Part shown: piece after piece, positions 62,570-64,000 of the stretch
How positions within the stretch are numbered: the first letter of the stretch is position 1
How the letters are laid out: each line of letters begins with the position of its first letter
Made by a program: the position numbers and the translations under genes
The notes under the pieces: generated by a model
The model's input: the letters and a program-made list of their open reading frames with translations, nothing else
Databases searched by the model: none
What the model was told of the DNA's origin: nothing
NCBI GenBank assembly: GCA_963802765.1
Contig: CAWDJZ010000002.1
Location: 1 to 64,000 of the forward strand
Source: Gaiellasilicea sp963802765
Lineage (GTDB): Bacteria > Actinomycetota > Thermoleophilia > Gaiellales > Gaiellaceae
Direction of reading: 5' to 3'
DNA length: 64,000 bases

Positions 62570-63243
62570 AGGAGCCGAGCCTCGAGCGGCTCCTCGCCGT
62601 CCTGCGTGACCCGATAGCCGTGCGCGCCCTCGCGCTGGCTCACGACCTCGCGCAGCTCCGTTCCCTCGAAGCGGAAGGCGACGTCGTCGTCGGCGGCGTA
62701 GCCGGCCGGAAGCGCTCCCTCGGCGACGAGCCGCGTAAATGCAGGCCGCCGCTCCGGCTCGCCGTCGTAGTGCGGGCAGAAGCTCCCCGAGAGGAGGCCG
62801 AGGCCGCCGCCGAGCGGGCGCAAACGGGGCCCGAACGAGTCGGTGACCGAGTCCTCGAACCAGCAGTTCGCGCCGGCGCTCATGCCGCCGAGCACGGCGC
62901 CGCGCTCCCAGGCACCGCGGAGCGCGCGGTCGACCCCGTGCACACGCCAGATCGCGAGCATGTTCGCCGTGTTGCCGCCGCCGACGTAGATCACGTCCTG
63001 CCGGGCGATGTGCGCCGCGGGCTCCTCCGGCATCCCGAACAGCTCGAGATGACTCGGCTCGCACGCACGTCCGCGGAAGGCCTCGTAGAAGAGCTCGACG
63101 CGCTCGGGCAAGTGCGGCGACGCGGTGCCGACGTAACAGATCCGCGGTCGCTTCGACCCAGCAAGCTCGAGCATGAGCTCGTCGAGCCGGGATTCGCGGT
63201 GGATCAGCGCCCCGCCGCCCATGGCAAGAATCTGGCCGGCCAC
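62566..63243 (-). CDS. Peptidase S51 (peptidase E / cyanophycinase-like)
   Basis: 225 residues, GTG start 63,243 (VAGQILAMGGGALIHRESRL). Serine peptidase of the S51 fold: VIYVGGGNTANMLAIWRVHG, then nucleophile Ser in GGMSAGANCWFEDSVTDSFG, a later His in FCPHYDGEPERRPAF. Family members hydrolyse Asp-X dipeptides or cyanophycin. No cyanophycin synthetase is visible, so dipeptidase is the safer call. Divergent from ppdK by 24 bases. Confidence 0.88.
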   Translation of the reverse strand: MAGQILAMGGGALIHRESRLDELMLELAGSKRPRICYVGTASPHLPERVELFYEAFRGRACEPSHLELFGMPEEPAAHIARQDVIYVGGGNTANMLAIWRVHGVDRALRGAWERGAVLGGMSAGANCWFEDSVTDSFGPRLRPLGGGLGLLSGSFCPHYDGEPERRPAFTRLVAEGALPAGYAADDDVAFRFEGTELREVVSQREGAHGYRVTQDGEEPLEARLL

Positions 63244-63267
63244 CGGCCGAGTGTAGATTCCGCGCCG

Positions 63268-64000
63268 ATGCGCTACGTCTACGCCTTCGACGAGGACTCC
63301 GGCGGCGGTCGCGAGCTCCTGGGGGGAAAGGGGGTCGGGCTCGCGGAGATGACCGCGCTCGGCGTCCCGGTGCCCGCGGGCTTCACGATCACGACCGACG
63401 CCTGCCGCGCCTACATGGCGGCCGGCGGGGAGCTTCCGGACGGGCTCACGGCCGAGGTCGCCGAGCACATCGCCGCGCTCGAGACCAAGGCGGGCAAACG
63501 ATTCGGTGACACGGACGACCCGCTGCTCGTCTCGGTCCGCTCCGGCGCAGCCGTCTCGATGCCCGGGATGATGGACACGATCCTCAATCTCGGCCTCAAC
63601 GACGACGCCGTCGCGGGCCTCGCGAAGACGACCGGGAACGAGCGCTTCGCGAACGACTCCTACCGCCGCCTGATCCAGATGTACGGCGAGGTCGTCGACG
63701 GGGTCGACGGGCATCGGTTCGAGCAGGCGCTCGCCGACCTGAAGTCGTCGCGAGGCGTGAAGCAGGACGTCGACCTCTCGGCCGCGGATCTCGGCGAGGT
63801 GGTGGAGACGTTCAAGGAGATCTACGCCGAGGAGACGGGCGGCCCGTTCCCGCAGGACGCACGCGCGCAGCTCGAGAAGGCCGTGCGGGCCGTCTTCGAC
63901 TCCTGGGACGCGCCGCGCGCGCAGGTCTACCGGCGCACCTACGACATCCCCGACGACCTCGGTACTGCCGTCAACGTCGTGCAGATGGTCTTCGGCAACA
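63268..64000 (+). CDS. ppdK: Pyruvate, phosphate dikinase, 5' part (truncated by window end)
   Basis: Interconverts pyruvate/ATP/phosphate and PEP/AMP/PPi. The first 244 residues are here: MRYVYAFDEDSGGGRELLGG, GGKGVGLAEMTALGVPVPAG, the Arg in SVRSGAAVSMPGMMDTILNL and NERFANDSYRRLIQMYGEVV, all from the N-terminal ATP-grasp domain. ATG 63,268. The rest continues past the edge. Its regulatory protein lies 2.3 kb upstream on the same strand. Confidence 0.93.
   Translation, partial: MRYVYAFDEDSGGGRELLGGKGVGLAEMTALGVPVPAGFTITTDACRAYMAAGGELPDGLTAEVAEHIAALETKAGKRFGDTDDPLLVSVRSGAAVSMPGMMDTILNLGLNDDAVAGLAKTTGNERFANDSYRRLIQMYGEVVDGVDGHRFEQALADLKSSRGVKQDVDLSAADLGEVVETFKEIYAEETGGPFPQDARAQLEKAVRAVFDSWDAPRAQVYRRTYDIPDDLGTAVNVVQMVFGN

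Overview
The window is about 70% GC, with dense, often overlapping genes (GTGA/ATGA junctions) and many GTG starts. Gene content and order suggest a deep-branching actinomycete. The run tlyA-nadK-recN-steA-sctB-pyrG is the arrangement known from mycobacteria (Rv1694-Rv1699), and the efp / biotin-carboxyl-carrier / accC / Asp23 / nusB block and the hut genes would fit Thermoleophilia (Gaiellales or Solirubrobacterales-like). That placement is inference from gene content, not from a marker tree.

Positions 1-~7,560 look different from the rest. They hold a branched-chain-amino-acid-type ABC importer (lipoprotein, a fused LivH-LivM-LivG polypeptide, LivF), a convergent GMC oxidoreductase and a short-chain dehydrogenase of the mycofactocin-coupled type. 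Every gene here is broken by several single-base frameshifts. Near 7,560 an ABC-exporter gene stops abruptly and the segment begins, so I suspect an assembly chimera or a recombination point. From ~7,565 onward the sequence is mostly clean housekeeping DNA with isolated frameshifts.

7.5-16.6 kb: truncated exporter, two methyltransferases, a family-4-like uracil-DNA glycosylase, then histidine degradation (formiminotransferase, BON protein, hutH, hutU, hutI). 16.6-24.9 kb: metallo-hydrolase, hisS, aspS, a DPBB protein, an EamA transporter, mnmA with an N-terminal extension, a ~165-nt rod-like hairpin that may be a 6S-type RNA, and a small stress-type cluster (DUF948-like, degenerate RsbW-like, SigB/F-type sigma). 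24.9-34.5 kb: alaS-ruvX-mltG-aroE-aroC-aroK/aroB fusion-aroQ-unknown-M24 peptidase-efp, apparently one long operon covering most of the shikimate pathway.

34.5-39.9 kb: a carboxyltransferase-like domain fused to AccB, in which all four expected metal ligands are replaced, followed by accC, an Asp23-like gene, nusB, a palindrome cluster, a coiled-coil protein, a prenyl synthase and a VOC protein. 39.9-49 kb: a toroid-fold protein, then tlyA-nadK-recN-steA-sctB, a GT2/MraY-like fusion, and pyrG. 49-57 kb: PAS protein, M20 peptidase, DUF3866, aldo-keto reductase, ald, deoB-deoA, a badly frameshifted GNAT and mutM. 57-64 kb: glutaredoxin, recO, GNAT, glyQS, the PPDK regulatory protein, a stand-alone LigD polymerase, a P-loop kinase-like protein, an S51 peptidase and the 5' part of ppdK, cut by the window edge.

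The strongest candidates for something undescribed are the metal-site-less carboxyltransferase/AccB fusion (34,492-36,291), the rod-shaped RNA candidate (23,060-23,226), the thrice-repeated stop-codon palindrome (39,879; 57,251; 62,035) and the palindrome cluster inserted between nusB and the next gene (38,322-38,490). No stretch over 300 bases lacks a gene. I saw no rRNA, tRNA, CRISPR array or transposase.
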